DNA from: Verrucomicrobiota bacterium
Lineage (GTDB): Bacteria > Verrucomicrobiota > Verrucomicrobiia > Chthoniobacterales > Chthoniobacteraceae
Direction: 5' to 3'
NCBI GenBank assembly: GCA_009885995.1
Contig: VFJQ01000105.1
Location: 1 to 43,655, forward strand
Length of the DNA: 43,655 bases
Positions 14,805 through 23,393 of the stretch are shown piece after piece. Position 1 is the first letter of the stretch; every line of letters begins with the position of its first letter. The position numbers and the translations under genes were made by a program. The notes beneath the pieces were generated by a model. The model was not told the origin of the DNA and did not search any database. It was given only the letters and a program-made list of their open reading frames with translations.

Positions 14805-16634
14805 ATGTGCGGAATCGCCGGAATCGTCGCCCCCTTCGCAAGCCGCCCCGCGCCCGCCATCGAGCGCATGGTGCAGGCGTTGAAGCATCGCGGCCCGGAC
14901 GATGACGGCGTGCATTTGTTTGAGAACTGCGCACTCGGCCACACGCGGCTGAGCATCGTCGATCTCGGCGGCGGCCATCAGCCGATGCTGACTCCGGATC
15001 AGCAAACCGGCGTCGTCTTCAACGGCGAAATCTACGGCTACAAAGAGCTGCGCGGAGCACTGGCGGATTATCCGTTTCGCACCAGCGGCGACACGGAGTT
15101 GCTGCTGGCGATGCACGAGCGTGAAGGCGAGGCGATGTTGCGGCGGCTGCCGGGGATGTTCGCGTTCGCGATCTGGAGCGAGGAAACGCGGACGCTTTTC
15201 TGCGCGCGGGATCGCTTCGGCGAAAAGCCGTTCTATTACGCGCACGGTCGCGGCGGCGAGTTTGTCTTCGCCTCCGAGATCAAGGCCATCCTCGCTTCCG
15301 GCCTCATCGAGCCGCGTATCGACCCCGCCGCGCTGCGCTACTACCTGCGGCGCGGTTATGTGCATCCGCGCCGGACGGTTTACCAAAACATCCACACCCT
15401 GCCGCCCGCGCACTGCCTCACTTTCTCGGATGGGCGCGCGGATGTGCGCCGCTACTGGTCGCTGCCCCACGTCGAGGAGCGGGTCAGCCTGGAAGACGCG
15501 GTCGAGGAGTTCCGTCAGCGTTTCGACCAGTCGGTCGCGCGGCAACTCGTCGCGGATGTCCCCGTGGGCGCGTTCCTCAGCGGCGGATTGGACTCCAGCA
15601 CTATCGTGGCGGTCGCCGCACGGCATCACCCGCACCTCAAGACGTTCTCTTTCGGGTTTGGAAAGGTGATCGACGAACTGCCGTTCGCGCGTGAGATCGC
15701 GCAACGCTATCAGACCGACCACCACGAGCTGTCCGATCAAGCCGAAGACATCCCCGCGCTGCTGCTGCGAATGCAGGAGGTCTATGACGAGCCGTTTGGC
15801 GACTCGTCCAATATCCCCACGTATCTCATCTCCGGCTTTGCCCGCCAGCACGTCGCCGTGGCGCTGGCAGGCGAAGGCGGCGACGAGCTGATGGCTGGCT
15901 ATGACTTCTGGTATCGCCCGTTGTTCAACCTCGAACGCGCACGTGGAATGCCCGGTTACGTTGCGACCTTGCTACGCATCGCCGCGCTGGGCTGCAAAGC
16001 ATTCGGCCGAGAGATGCCTCCCGCACTCGCAGGCCTGCGCGAGGGCTTTTTTCTGAAGCCTCATCACGCCGATTCGCTGGCGGCGCACCGCGCACGCGCC
16101 GCGTATTTCTCCGACGCCGAACTGCATGGCCTCGGGCTCGGAGACTGCGAAGTCATCGCTCCGGACTCTCCGTCGAACGCAGCCGCCGGGCTCGATGCGG
16201 TCTTCGCCGCGGACCTCGAGGATTACCTGCCCGGCGACATCCTGGTGAAGACGGACCGCGCTTCAATGGCGTGGGGGCTGGAGATGCGCTGTCCATTCCT
16301 CGACGTGGACTTCGCCTCGTTTTGCATCTCGCTGCCGTGGCGGCTGAAGATCGATTCTTCGCGGGACAAGATTATCCTCCGCGAGGCGTTCGGCGACGCG
16401 TGGACGCCGTCGATCCGCCGCCGCTCGAAGCAGGGCTTCGGCGCGTCTGTCAGCACGTGGCTGGCACGTCCCGATGTGAAGGCGTTGGCGGACGAGGTCT
16501 TCACGCGCTCACGCGGGAGGCTGTTCGAGTTCATCGATCGCGGAAGTGCCAGTGCCTTTCGTGCGCAAGATGGATATCAGACGTGGCTGCTCCTCGTGCT
16601 CGGGCTGTGGATGGAGAAACACGCGACCCGATGA
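14805..16634 (+). CDS. asnB: Asparagine synthase (glutamine-hydrolysing)-type amidotransferase
   Basis: A 609-residue class II amidotransferase. Cys2 after the initiator Met (MCGIAGIV) is the glutaminase nucleophile, with NGEIYGY and RDRFGEKPFYY completing the N-terminal domain. The synthetase domain has the pyrophosphate loop SGGLDSS (259-265) and the downstream AGEGGDELMAGY. Such proteins are regularly embedded in exosortase-associated polysaccharide loci, where they may amidate a uronic acid or peptide substituent rather than make free asparagine; that role is inferred from context. It overlaps the next gene by 4 bases (ATGA). Confidence 0.92.
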   Translation: MCGIAGIVAPFASRPAPAIERMVQALKHRGPDDDGVHLFENCALGHTRLSIVDLGGGHQPMLTPDQQTGVVFNGEIYGYKELRGALADYPFRTSGDTELLLAMHEREGEAMLRRLPGMFAFAIWSEETRTLFCARDRFGEKPFYYAHGRGGEFVFASEIKAILASGLIEPRIDPAALRYYLRRGYVHPRRTVYQNIHTLPPAHCLTFSDGRADVRRYWSLPHVEERVSLEDAVEEFRQRFDQSVARQLVADVPVGAFLSGGLDSSTIVAVAARHHPHLKTFSFGFGKVIDELPFAREIAQRYQTDHHELSDQAEDIPALLLRMQEVYDEPFGDSSNIPTYLISGFARQHVAVALAGEGGDELMAGYDFWYRPLFNLERARGMPGYVATLLRIAALGCKAFGREMPPALAGLREGFFLKPHHADSLAAHRARAAYFSDAELHGLGLGDCEVIAPDSPSNAAAGLDAVFAADLEDYLPGDILVKTDRASMAWGLEMRCPFLDVDFASFCISLPWRLKIDSSRDKIILREAFGDAWTPSIRRRSKQGFGASVSTWLARPDVKALADEVFTRSRGRLFEFIDRGSASAFRAQDGYQTWLLLVLGLWMEKHATR

Positions 16635-17548
16635 AGCTCGCATTCCTCATCGCCGCGCATGCGCATCCGGAACTTCTCGCCAGGCTCGTCCGTCGGCTAC
16701 AGCGACCCTTCACGTCGATTCACATCCACATCGACGAGGCCGCGGACATCCGGCCTTTCGAGAAGATCTTCGATAAACAAGGCATCCGAGATATCCACTG
16801 GGCGCCGCGCGTCCGTTCGGGCTGGGGCACTTTCGGACAGGTGCGTGCCAGCCTTTCGCTACTCGACTCGGCGCTCCGCGAGGATGCGGACGCCGAGATG
16901 TTCATGCTGATCAGCGGACAGGACTACCCGCTCGTGACGCCCGAGCAGATGCACGAATTCTTCGCGCAGCGAAGTAACACCAGCTTTCTCGTGTGCCGCG
17001 CAATGCCGTGGGGCGAGTTGGAGGGCAGGGGAGGGCTTGACCGGGTCGAGCATTACCATTTCGCGCTCGGTGGCTGGCGATTGGAATATCCATCGGCACA
17101 ACTTCCGGGCGCGCGCCGCCTTCGCTATCTGCATCGCTTTTGCAGCCTGGTGCTCCCGCCGGTGCGCACGCTCCCTGCGGGCATCGCGTTTCACGCAGGC
17201 TCGAACTGGTGGAACTTCAGCCGCGAGGCGGCGGAGTTCGTCGTCAGCTTTGCGCGGCGCGAACGTGATTTCATGCGGGCGTTCCGCTTCACCAAGAGCG
17301 CCGACGAGATCTTTTTCCAGACCGTTCTGATGAACGCGGGCCGCCAGTGGGAACGCGAGGATCGCGATCTGCGCGGCGTGATCTGGGACGGGAGGCGCAA
17401 CGAATTTCCCGCTGTGGTGCGGCCGGCGGAGTTCGACGAGATCAAAAAGCTCGACGCCTTTTTCATACGCAAGGTGCATCCACAGCACTCGCTGGATCTG
17501 CTGGAGCGGATTGACCACGAGATTCTTTCGCACAGCGACGCACGATGA
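16631..17548 (+). CDS. Core-2/I-branching beta-1,6-N-acetylglucosaminyltransferase-like (GT14)
   Basis: A 305-residue protein resembling the Branch domain family (GT14), which adds branching sugars. Supporting blocks are MKLAFLIAAHAHPELL at the N-terminus, IHIHIDEAADI, WGTFGQVRASLSLL, MLISGQDYPL, and GSNWWNFSREAAEFV followed by KSADEIFFQTVL. These match bacterial members found in capsule and exopolysaccharide clusters. ATG 16631 gives a 4-base overlap with the amidotransferase; longer frames upstream overlap that gene's coding sequence and are not credible. It implies a branched glycan. Confidence 0.85.
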   Translation: MKLAFLIAAHAHPELLARLVRRLQRPFTSIHIHIDEAADIRPFEKIFDKQGIRDIHWAPRVRSGWGTFGQVRASLSLLDSALREDADAEMFMLISGQDYPLVTPEQMHEFFAQRSNTSFLVCRAMPWGELEGRGGLDRVEHYHFALGGWRLEYPSAQLPGARRLRYLHRFCSLVLPPVRTLPAGIAFHAGSNWWNFSREAAEFVVSFARRERDFMRAFRFTKSADEIFFQTVLMNAGRQWEREDRDLRGVIWDGRRNEFPAVVRPAEFDEIKKLDAFFIRKVHPQHSLDLLERIDHEILSHSDAR

Positions 17549-18756
17549 AGGTGACGTTCGTCAACAACCAGGCCCAGCTTGGCGGCGCTGAAACCGTCGT
17601 GCAGCAGCTCTGGCGCGGTTTTCCCGGCAGCCGGTTGAGGGTGGCCGCCGGCAAGACTTATCCGCCGGGCGTCGAGCCGCTGTATCCGCGAGTCCTCAGC
17701 CGCCTCTCCCACACGCGGCTCCACCGATGGGTCGAGCGTGCGTTTCCGCGGTTCGCGTGGACGGACGTGGCGTTCCGGCGGCTCGCCGGGAGCGATGCGG
17801 ATATCATCCATCTGCATAGCTTTCACGGCGACTACGCCAGCATCGAGTCGCTCGCTTTCCTCGCACAACGCAAGCCGGTCGTGTGGACGTTCCACCGGTT
17901 CTGGGGGATCACGGGCGGCTGCGACCACCCGGCGGACTGCGAAAAATTCAAGGCGGCATGCGGCGAGTGCCCGCTTGTTCACGAATGGCCGATGAACGGC
18001 GTGGACGACACAGCCGAGGCGCTGGAGCGCAAGGCTTGCGTGCTCGGGCCCACGCCGCTGTGCATCGTCGCCCCCTCGCAGCATCTTGCGCAAAAGGTGC
18101 GCGATAGCCGCGTCGGGTGTCGCTGGCGGGTCGAGCACATCCCGAATGGCGTCGATCCGGCGCGTTTCACCGGCGCGCGCAAGCACGACCTCGCGTTCCG
18201 GCGCGAGATGCGGCTCGAACCTGGGCGCACATGCGCACTGGTGGTGAACCGCGACTTCCGCGATCCGCTGAAAGGGTTTGCCACGATCGAGGCCGCGCTC
18301 GTCGCGCTCCCGGCTATGAGTCTCCAGGTCGTGCTGGCCGGCGGCAATGCCGAGTGGGCCGCGTCCAGGCTCCCGGCGCGACACGCGCCGATGGCGGCTG
18401 GCTATTTGACCGACCGCGACGCGCTGGCGCGTTGGTATGAAGCTGCCGATATTTTCCTCTACGCATCACCGCGCGAGAATTTCCCGTGCGTGATCCTGGA
18501 GGCGATGGCCTCGGAATGTTGCGTGGTCTCGACGCCGACGGATGGTGTGCTGGAGCAGGTCGAGCATGGCTATTCGGGGTGGTTGGCGGAGAGTTTCGCG
18601 CCGGAGGATCTCGCCCGTGTGCTGCTGCAAGTCCTTGACTCGGGTGAAAGCTGCCGCCGAGTTGGGCAAGTGGCGCGCGAGCGTGTGGTGCGGAATTTCA
18701 GCGAGGCCGGCATGATCGAGGCGCACCGGCGCCTTTACGAGGAGCTGGCCGGATGA
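17545..18756 (+). CDS. Glycosyltransferase, GT4 family, with Cys-rich insert
   Basis: A 403-residue GT-B enzyme. The N-terminus has NNQAQLGGAETVVQQL, the usual GGA nucleotide-sugar-lobe loop. After VVWTFHRFWGITGGC come four Cys (CDHPADCEKFKAACGECP), a possible metal-binding knuckle seen in WcaC-like GT4 enzymes. The C-lobe has NGVDPARFTG, the E-x7-E element ENFPCVILE and AMASECCVVSTPTDGV. It overlaps both neighbours by 4 bases. Confidence 0.9.
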   Translation: MKVTFVNNQAQLGGAETVVQQLWRGFPGSRLRVAAGKTYPPGVEPLYPRVLSRLSHTRLHRWVERAFPRFAWTDVAFRRLAGSDADIIHLHSFHGDYASIESLAFLAQRKPVVWTFHRFWGITGGCDHPADCEKFKAACGECPLVHEWPMNGVDDTAEALERKACVLGPTPLCIVAPSQHLAQKVRDSRVGCRWRVEHIPNGVDPARFTGARKHDLAFRREMRLEPGRTCALVVNRDFRDPLKGFATIEAALVALPAMSLQVVLAGGNAEWAASRLPARHAPMAAGYLTDRDALARWYEAADIFLYASPRENFPCVILEAMASECCVVSTPTDGVLEQVEHGYSGWLAESFAPEDLARVLLQVLDSGESCRRVGQVARERVVRNFSEAGMIEAHRRLYEELAG

Positions 18757-19595
18757 AGGTGAGCGCCTACATCCCGTGCTTCAATAACGCGAGGACGCTG
18801 CGGCATGCGCTCGCGTCGGTCCGCGCGCAGGGCCCAGCGGTGGATGAGATCCTGATCATCGACGACGGCTCGACCGACGGCGGAGCGGATAGCCTCGCGG
18901 GCGAGTCGGGCGTGCGCGTGGTGTGTCACACGCAAAATATGGGACGCGGCGCGGCGCGCTCGACGGCCATGCGCGAGGCGCGACACGAGATCGTGCTCTC
19001 CTGCGACGCCACCGGCACGCTGGAGCCAGGATTTCTGGCGACGGCGTTAAGCTGGTTCGGTGACGCAAAGGTGGCCGCCGTCTTCGGGCGCATTACGCAG
19101 GAGGATCCACGCAATGCGGTGGAGCGCTGGCGCGGACGCCATCTTTTCAGAATGCAGGCGGCGGGTTCCGTGCTGCACGGCGCATCGCTCGCAACTCATG
19201 GCTCGGTAGCGCGGAAGTCTGTCGCTATGCAGGTCGGCAACTACGATGCGCGACTCCGGCACACGGAGGACGCGGATCTCGGCAGGCGATTGCTGGCTGC
19301 GGGTTTCGACGTGGTGTTCGATCCCTCGCTCACGGTCACCACCACCGTCTCGAATACGCTCGCCAAAGTGCTGGAGCGCTATTGGCGCTGGAACGCCGGC
19401 GCGACGGAGCAGATGTCGTCGCGCGGATATCTGCGGCAGATCAGCTATGCGCTGAAGGTGATGGTGGTCGCGGACCTCCAAGCCGGCGATCCGGCTTCGG
19501 CGCTGATCAGTTTTTACAGTCCGCACTATCAGTTCTGGCGCTCTTGGTTGCGCCGCCGAAGGCAGGAACCGATCATCGAAACATCACGCCCATGA
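18753..19595 (+). CDS. Glycosyltransferase family 2
   Basis: A 280-residue GT-A enzyme with VSAYIPCFNNARTL, IIDDGSTDGGAD and NMGRGAARSTAMREA. The expected DXD position reads SCDATGT, so the classical DXD is degenerate and metal dependence is uncertain. A DADLGRRLLAAGFDV block near the C-terminus corresponds to the ED(x)DL region near the catalytic base. It overlaps both neighbours by 4 bases. Confidence 0.88.
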   Translation: MKVSAYIPCFNNARTLRHALASVRAQGPAVDEILIIDDGSTDGGADSLAGESGVRVVCHTQNMGRGAARSTAMREARHEIVLSCDATGTLEPGFLATALSWFGDAKVAAVFGRITQEDPRNAVERWRGRHLFRMQAAGSVLHGASLATHGSVARKSVAMQVGNYDARLRHTEDADLGRRLLAAGFDVVFDPSLTVTTTVSNTLAKVLERYWRWNAGATEQMSSRGYLRQISYALKVMVVADLQAGDPASALISFYSPHYQFWRSWLRRRRQEPIIETSRP

Positions 19596-20548
19596 AAACC
19601 GCGCGCGACCTCGTTCTCGGATGTGGGACTGATTACTCGCGGGATCAAATGCTGCCGTTCGTTGCATCGCTGCGCGCGACAGGCTTTGCGGGCGACATCG
19701 GGCTGGTCGTTTACGCGGGTCAATGCGCGGCGCTCGCGGAGATGGTGGAGCGGTATTCCGTGACGCTGATCCCGATCCAGAGAACGCCTGCATGGCTTCC
19801 ATCCTCGCTCGGAGGCCGGCTGCAAAATCGGGGGCGGATGCTGTTCGTGCATCAGGCTATTTCCAGAATGCTGCCCGTCATCTGCGCGAACCGCGGCGCG
19901 ATGGGATTGCTCGCTCCGCGCCTGCACTATTTTTTCCACATCGCCTGCGGGCGCTATCTGCTCTACTTCGCGTTCTTGCTACAGCGTCGGGCCACCTACG
20001 CCCGCGTGCTGTTGAGCGACGTGCGGGATGTCGTGTTCCAAGCCGATCCGTTTTTCTACGCGAAGGATTCGGTGCTCACCTGTTTTTGGGATGCGCGGAT
20101 GTGCCTCGGCGACGAGCCGATCAACACCGGATGGATGGCGGAGACTTTCGGGGAGGCTTACTGCACGAGCCGCAAGGGCGCGCGCATCTCGTGCTCGGGC
20201 ACCACGCTTGGCGACTGTGAATCCATGCTCGCTTATCTGAGTGAGATGAGCCGCGAATTGCTGCGCCGTCTGCCCCGGGCGGTGGGCCTGCACGGCGTAG
20301 ATCAGGCGGTTCACAATTTCCTGATTTGGGAGAGCCGCCTCGCAAATCTCCGGATGTGCGAGAATCGGGAGAACGCCGTGATGACCTTGAAAAACGAGCC
20401 ATTCTCCAAGGATTGGTTTGATGCGCGCGGCGTCCTGCTTAACGCGGACGGACGACCCGCGCCCGTGCTGCACCAATACGAGTTTCATCCCGAACTGGAC
20501 GCGAAATGGGGCGCGTTTGGTCGTGGAGTCGCTCCCGCCGGCCCATGA
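19592..20548 (+). CDS. Putative glycosyltransferase of GT-A type, family not recognised
   Basis: A 318-residue protein in frame with a 4-base overlap on both sides. It lacks the usual GT2 or GT4 motifs. The block RVLLSDVRDVVFQADPF, with an acidic DVRD where a metal-binding DXD would be, and the later HGVDQAVHNFLIW resemble GT-A enzymes of the nucleotide-diphospho-sugar transferase superfamily that handle membrane- or protein-linked acceptors. The start YSRDQMLPFVASLRATGF also fits such enzymes. The position among glycosyltransferases supports the call, but I cannot name the family. Confidence 0.6.
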   Translation: MKTARDLVLGCGTDYSRDQMLPFVASLRATGFAGDIGLVVYAGQCAALAEMVERYSVTLIPIQRTPAWLPSSLGGRLQNRGRMLFVHQAISRMLPVICANRGAMGLLAPRLHYFFHIACGRYLLYFAFLLQRRATYARVLLSDVRDVVFQADPFFYAKDSVLTCFWDARMCLGDEPINTGWMAETFGEAYCTSRKGARISCSGTTLGDCESMLAYLSEMSRELLRRLPRAVGLHGVDQAVHNFLIWESRLANLRMCENRENAVMTLKNEPFSKDWFDARGVLLNADGRPAPVLHQYEFHPELDAKWGAFGRGVAPAGP

Positions 20549-21576
20549 GATTCGACACGTGGAGCGTTCTCGCCGCGATGCGTTTCGCCCTCGCATCCAT
20601 CGTCGCGGTAAATCACCTCGGAGGAGTGGCTCCGTTGCGCTGGCTCGCCGTGGTGCCGGAGTTTGGCGCGTTTGAGGCGATCCTCGGATTTCTCCTGATC
20701 AGCGGCTTCTCCATCGGCCGTTCGTATGTGAAGAAGCCCGAAGGATTCCTGCTCCGGCGCGTCGCGAGGCTTTATCCGATCTACCTCGCATCCATCGCGC
20801 TCACTTATGTCGCGTCGCCCGCGGTGCCCACGGCCTCGTTTTGGTGGATGCTCCTGCTGAACATCCTCTTCCTCAATCAGGCCCTCACGACGTTTTCCTA
20901 TGTCGGCCCGGCGTGGAGCCTGTCGCTGGAGTTCTGGCTTTACTGCCTTGCGCCGCCGCTCATGCGCGCCCCCGCGCGGCTCGTGCGTGCGTGCGTGTGG
21001 GGCTCGTTCATTTTATACGCGCTCTATACGTGCGGCCGCACTCTGCACGACCTGCCCTACTACTCGAACCTTGGCTTCGGGTTGAATCTCCCGCTGCTCG
21101 CATTCGTGTGGATCGCTGGCCTCCGCGTGGCCCGCGAACCGGGCCGGGAGCTGGCCGCGATGCGCGATGTCGGGCTCTTGTTTGGCGGCCACATGCTGCT
21201 CGCGATCGGCATCCAGTTTGCCTTCCGACTCAAGCACGGTGCTGCCGGCGTGTTTTTCTCCACGGATGCACCGGGCTTGCTCGCGAGGTGCATCACCCTC
21301 GCCGTGGTGTGGGTGGTCTTCGCCCGCATGCTGGCCGCCGACGGGCAAACCGCGCGCCCATCGCGCGTGCTGCGGCTCCTGGGCGACATTTCATACCCGC
21401 TGTATCTCATTCACCTTCCGGTTTTCGCGCTGTTGATGCGGGCGGGTATCACCCACGCCGTGCCGCTGCTCGCCGGCGCGTTGGGCGCTTCCTTCCTCCT
21501 CTACGCGGGCCTCGATTTCTACAGCAGACGCAGGGACAAGCGCGCGTCTCTGCCAGCCGCCGTGCCATGCTCCTGA
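20545..21576 (+). CDS. Acyltransferase 3 family membrane protein
   Basis: A 343-residue, roughly ten-helix integral membrane O-acyltransferase. It has the conserved first-helix His (VAVNHLGG), the LLRRVARLYPIYLA block after helix 2, and AWSLSLEFWLY, all typical of acyltransferase 3. The C-terminal ISYPLYLIHLPVF segment is also family-typical. Such enzymes add acetyl or other acyl groups to surface polysaccharides. The start at 20545 overlaps the upstream stop by 4 bases; the end overlaps the next gene by 10 bp. Confidence 0.9.
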   Translation: MRFDTWSVLAAMRFALASIVAVNHLGGVAPLRWLAVVPEFGAFEAILGFLLISGFSIGRSYVKKPEGFLLRRVARLYPIYLASIALTYVASPAVPTASFWWMLLLNILFLNQALTTFSYVGPAWSLSLEFWLYCLAPPLMRAPARLVRACVWGSFILYALYTCGRTLHDLPYYSNLGFGLNLPLLAFVWIAGLRVAREPGRELAAMRDVGLLFGGHMLLAIGIQFAFRLKHGAAGVFFSTDAPGLLARCITLAVVWVVFARMLAADGQTARPSRVLRLLGDISYPLYLIHLPVFALLMRAGITHAVPLLAGALGASFLLYAGLDFYSRRRDKRASLPAAVPCS

Positions 21577-22472
21577 TCTCCGTCGTCATCCCCTCGCGAC
21601 ATCGCGACGCGTCGCTGGCGCAATGCCTCGACCGCATCGACGTCGCCCGTCGGCGCATCCCGGCGGAGTGCTGCGAATTCATCGTCACCGACGACGGGAG
21701 CACCAGCACCGCCGAGACGATGCTGCGCGAGCGTTTCCCGTGGGTGAAGTGGGTCGCGGGACCGCGCAAGGGCATCGGCGCGAACCGTAACAGCGGCGCA
21801 CGCCACGCCACCGGCAAGTGGTTGGTTTTCGTGGATGACGACTGCCTGCCCGAGCCCGGCTGGCTGGAGGCGATGGCTCCACGGATGCGGGATGAAAACC
21901 TCGATGTCATCGAAGGCAGGACGCTCATACCCGACTACCGCGACAGTCCATTTCTCTACGCGCCGTCGAATCCCACCGGCGGCTATTTCTGGACATGCAA
22001 CCTCGCCATCCGCCGTCTCGTCTTCAGCTGCATGGGTGGATTCGATGAGGATTTCCCCGGCGCGTGCGAGGACATGGAGTTCGCGTGGAGGATTGGCCGC
22101 GCCGGATTGCGGACGACGTTTTGCGCCGACGCACTGGTGCTTCATCCGCAGCGAAGGCTGGGCTTGCGCGGAATCATCCGCAACACGCTCGACCGCCGCT
22201 GGCAGGTGCTTTACGCGCTGAAAACTGGCGGCACGGCGGACCGCTCCGCGTCGCCGATTTCCTCGGCCGTCCGCGCCGCAGCACGGGAAAGCGCCGACCT
22301 CATGCGCCGGACTGTCCAACTCCTCACCCGCCACGATCCGGCCGCGTGGCGCTTCCGCTGGTTCATGCGTGCGTGGGAATGGATCACGTTTCCCGCGGTC
22401 CTGCCGTATCTCCTGTGCTGGCACTTTCGGTTTCAAAAAATGATCGCCACTCGCGCGCGACCGGACGCATGA
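21567..22472 (+). CDS. Glycosyltransferase family 2
   Basis: A 301-residue GT-A enzyme. Motifs in order are ISVVIPSRHRDASL, VTDDGSTSTAE, IGANRNSGARHATGKW, the metal-binding VDDDCLPEPGW, and CMGGFDEDFPGACEDMEFAWR with the catalytic-base region. Residues 265-295 form a hydrophobic C-terminal segment that may tether it to the membrane. Longer in-frame extensions run through the acyltransferase gene and were discarded. Confidence 0.9.
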   Translation: MLLISVVIPSRHRDASLAQCLDRIDVARRRIPAECCEFIVTDDGSTSTAETMLRERFPWVKWVAGPRKGIGANRNSGARHATGKWLVFVDDDCLPEPGWLEAMAPRMRDENLDVIEGRTLIPDYRDSPFLYAPSNPTGGYFWTCNLAIRRLVFSCMGGFDEDFPGACEDMEFAWRIGRAGLRTTFCADALVLHPQRRLGLRGIIRNTLDRRWQVLYALKTGGTADRSASPISSAVRAAARESADLMRRTVQLLTRHDPAAWRFRWFMRAWEWITFPAVLPYLLCWHFRFQKMIATRARPDA

Positions 22473-22636
22473 GCTGGAAGCGCGACACCTTCGAGTGGCT
22501 CCCCCGGGCGTGGTCGTTCGTCATTCTGCCCTACGTGTGCTCTTGGGATCTGCGCTACCGCGGGGTCGCCCACGCCGGAGAGATCAGGTTGCGTCCGGCC
22601 CCTCCGCCCTGCGAGAAAGACGCTCTCCAATCATGA
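22469..22636 (+). CDS. Small ORF (55 aa), N-terminus resembling the downstream GT9 protein
   Basis: Unrecognised. The ORF fits exactly between two genes, with an ATGA overlap at its start (22469-22472) and another at its end (22633-22636). That arrangement matches the rest of the operon and argues that it is translated. Its first residues, MSWKRDTFEWLPRAW, resemble MGWKRETFELFTRAC at the start of the GT9 protein at 23394, and the DNA is also similar over about 45 bases. The rest (Pro-, Arg- and Cys-containing, one hydrophobic patch) shows no domain. It could be a remnant of a duplicated glycosyltransferase or a real small protein. Confidence 0.5.
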   Translation: MSWKRDTFEWLPRAWSFVILPYVCSWDLRYRGVAHAGEIRLRPAPPPCEKDALQS

Positions 22637-23388
22637 TCCCATTCGCTGGGCGCTGGCTCGCCCGCTTCCCGCAGCTCCATCTCCGCCTGCTCCGCGCCAC
22701 CGGTCGCGGCAGCATCGAGAAGCGCGTCTTCCTTGCCCTGCTGCGCCGCGACGATGTGATCTGCGACATCGGCGCGAACCGCGGCCACTTCACGCGTCTC
22801 TTTTCGGACATCGCCGGGCCTGCCGGCGCCGTCCACGCCTTCGAGCCCGTGCCCGCCACCTTCGCCCGGCTGCGCGAGAGCGTGGCCGGCCGCGCGAATG
22901 TGACTCTCCACCCCTGTGCGCTCGGCGACGCCGAGGGCAGCGTGACCCTGCACCTGCCGGGTGAAGACGACGGCCAGGCATCCCTGCGCACACACTCCAG
23001 CGGCTCGTGGCAGCCCGGTGTGGATGTGCGCGCCCACGGGTGCCGCATGACGACGCTCGACGCATGGGCCGCTGCGCTGCCGCGCCTGGACTTCGTGAAG
23101 TGCGACGTCGAAGGCGCCGAGCGGCTCGTGCTCGCCGGCGCGGGCCGCGCGCTCGACCGCCTCTCGCCCCTCCTCTTCCTCGAGGTGAACCCGGAGTGGA
23201 CGCGCGCCTTCGGCTATACGCCGGACGACCTCCTCGCCGACCTTCGCGCGCGCGGTTACGACACCTTCTATGCCGCCGCGGATCGCATCACGCCGCTGGC
23301 CGCCGCGTGGCCGCCCGGCTCCGTGAACCTCCTCGCCGCGAAGGCTCGTGCCCACACTGCGCGCCTGCGTGGGCTCGCCCTCGTCTGA
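22633..23388 (+). CDS. FkbM-family methyltransferase
   Basis: A 251-residue SAM-dependent methyltransferase, the second of this family in the operon. SAM motif I is VICDIGANRGHFTRLF; AFEPVPATFARL, TTLDAWA and the diagnostic FVKCDVEGAERLVLAG follow. The ATG overlaps the stop of the small ORF by 4 bases. It is not closely similar to the FkbM protein at 11150, so the two probably act on different positions or sugars. Confidence 0.9.
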   Translation: MIPFAGRWLARFPQLHLRLLRATGRGSIEKRVFLALLRRDDVICDIGANRGHFTRLFSDIAGPAGAVHAFEPVPATFARLRESVAGRANVTLHPCALGDAEGSVTLHLPGEDDGQASLRTHSSGSWQPGVDVRAHGCRMTTLDAWAAALPRLDFVKCDVEGAERLVLAGAGRALDRLSPLLFLEVNPEWTRAFGYTPDDLLADLRARGYDTFYAAADRITPLAAAWPPGSVNLLAAKARAHTARLRGLALV

Positions 23389-23393
23389 GCGTG

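Noticed and set aside
14181..15851. Long minus-strand open frame (556 codons) opposite the methyltransferase and amidotransferase genes
   Set aside because: The plus-strand frames carry intact family motifs across this whole stretch. The antisense translation is Arg/Glu/Asp-rich without domains, as expected for shadow frames in high-GC DNA.
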